Shown here: piece after piece, positions 6,334 through 7,160 of the stretch
How the letters are laid out: each line of letters begins with the position of its first letter
How positions within the stretch are numbered: the first letter of the stretch is position 1
From: Gemmatimonadota bacterium
Lineage (GTDB): Bacteria > Gemmatimonadota > Gemmatimonadetes > Longimicrobiales > Gaopeijiaceae
Reading direction: 5' to 3'
DNA length: 7,160 bases
Assembly (NCBI GenBank): GCA_015492755.1
Contig: WGEM01000197.1
Location: forward strand, 1 to 7,160
The notes under the pieces: generated by a model
What the model saw: the letters and a program-made list of their open reading frames with translations, nothing else
Told to the model about the DNA's origin: nothing
Databases searched by the model: none
Made by a program: the position numbers and the translations under genes

Positions 6334-7160
6334 CGGCGGGCACGCTCCATGAGGTCGTCCATGGCGCGGGAGCAGCCGCGGGGCTCCGACCCGGGGAAGC
6401 GCCCCAGCAGGGTGAGGCGTCCCCCCTCGAGACGGCCCACGTCCTCGGTGAGGACGTGCGCCACCGACCCCGCGTTGGCCAAATCGTACAAGCAGAGGAT
6501 GCCCTCGCGTCCCTCCGGCACCTCCTCCAGCGTGTCCGGGTCCAGCGCCCGCACCGCCAGCCAGGGAGGCGCCACGTGCCCCACGCCGCCCCTGGCGTAC
6601 ATCTGCGAGAGGAGTTCCGTCATCCCGTACTCGTTCACGATCTCTCCGGCCTCCACGCCGGTGGCCGTGGCCAGGGCCTCGTAGAACTCCTCCCTGGGCA
6701 CCTCCCGGGCACGCCCCTTGAAGCCGCCCGTCTCCATGATCCTGCTCCCTGCGGGCAGCGGCCCCAGGCGCACGCCCGGCTCGTCCAGGGCATGGACGAA
6801 GGCGAACGCGGTTCCCAGCAGGAGCACCGGCTCACCGGACTCGTGCGCCGCGTCCAGCGCCGCCGCCAACCCGGCGCTGTCCAGACGGCCGGCGCCGTCC
6901 ACCACCCACGCGCACGCCGACGCGAAGGCCTCCGCCGCCATCCCCACCATACGGGAGAGGGACGACGCTGGCGCGTCGGCGGGGGAGGGAGTGAGCGAGA
7001 TGAAGCGCGCCCGGCCCGCGTCGGGAAGCACGTGCGCCCGGAAGTTGGGGAGCGCCGACGCCCGGTAGAGCGCCAGCGAGGGGACGAAGTGCCGGCCCCG
7101 CCGCCGGGGGCCCTCCCGGGTGCCGCTGGTCTCGAAGACCGCCTCCGCGCTGCGGGGATC
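6330..7160 (-). CDS. LuxE-type acyl-protein synthetase / fatty-acid activating enzyme (5' end outside window)
   Basis: This is the C-terminal 276 residues of a LuxE-family enzyme, which activates a fatty acid with ATP and holds the acyl group for transfer to the LuxC-type reductase. The frame is open to the right edge: translated from 7160 it begins DPRSAEAVFETSGTREG, which contains the adenylate-forming TSGT motif (7119-7130). A frame starting at the GTG at 7031 would lose this motif, so that GTG is internal. Other family marks are METGGFKGR, NEYGMTELLSQMY and, close to the C-terminus, GSEPRGCSRA. The cysteine of the last motif (codon 6372-6374, 13 codons before the stop) sits where the LuxE acyl-accepting cysteine is known (Cys364 in the Photobacterium enzyme). 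About 90-100 N-terminal residues are missing from view if the length is typical. The stop overlaps the start of the reductase gene, so the two form an operon. Confidence 0.9.
   Translation of the reverse strand, partial: DPRSAEAVFETSGTREGPRRRGRHFVPSLALYRASALPNFRAHVLPDAGRARFISLTPSPADAPASSLSRMVGMAAEAFASACAWVVDGAGRLDSAGLAAALDAAHESGEPVLLLGTAFAFVHALDEPGVRLGPLPAGSRIMETGGFKGRAREVPREEFYEALATATGVEAGEIVNEYGMTELLSQMYARGGVGHVAPPWLAVRALDPDTLEEVPEGREGILCLYDLANAGSVAHVLTEDVGRLEGGRLTLLGRFPGSEPRGCSRAMDDLMERARR

Noticed and set aside
4952..6343. 463-codon minus-strand frame over the LuxC-type gene, longer than the gene itself
   Set aside because: The product is Gly/Arg/Ala-rich with no family motif, whereas the 440-codon frame holds every LuxC mark.

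Overview
The window is very GC-rich (roughly 70% by eye) and tightly packed, with a strong G/C bias at third codon positions that leaves long empty reading frames opposite the real genes. This points to a high-GC bacterium. Protein style (TgpA-type transglutaminase, NatA/NatB-type exporter, LuxE-LuxC pair in one neighbourhood) would fit Gemmatimonadota or a similar soil or aquatic lineage, but no marker gene fixes the taxonomy and this is inference only. I see no rRNA, tRNA, insertion sequence, CRISPR array, phage gene or origin.

Layout, left to right. (1) Positions 1-2343, plus strand: a membrane-anchored transglutaminase-like protein (TgpA family, entering from the left edge) whose stop overlaps the start of a 96-residue protein of unknown family. 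(2) 2344-2374: a short convergent gap holding a GC-rich hairpin, probably the terminator of the first operon. (3) 2375-4590, minus strand: a two-gene ABC transporter operon, ATPase first and ABC-2/NatB-type permease second, with overlapping genes. (4) 4591-4794: a divergent intergenic region of about 200 bases, the only sizeable non-coding stretch. It has a -10-like element towards the transporter, a good ribosome binding site towards the right, and a cluster of TGCGC/GCGCA words. (5) 4795-4995, plus strand: a small stand-alone SpoVT/AbrB-type DNA-binding protein. (6) 5011-7160, minus strand: a LuxE-type acyl-protein synthetase (its 5' part lies beyond the right edge) translationally coupled to a LuxC-type acyl-CoA reductase.

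How they may work together: the LuxE and LuxC homologues should activate a fatty acid and reduce the acyl group to an aldehyde. No luciferase genes (luxAB) are visible, so the aldehyde probably serves something other than light. The AbrB-type protein sits between the transporter operon and the lux-like pair and could regulate its own promoter or the divergent transporter operon; this is only positional. The transglutaminase operon is independent of the rest.

All recognised enzymes keep their key residues and none shows a frameshift. The points most worth following are the LuxE-LuxC module outside bioluminescence, the coupled 96-residue unknown, and the possible operator cluster upstream of the AbrB-type gene.
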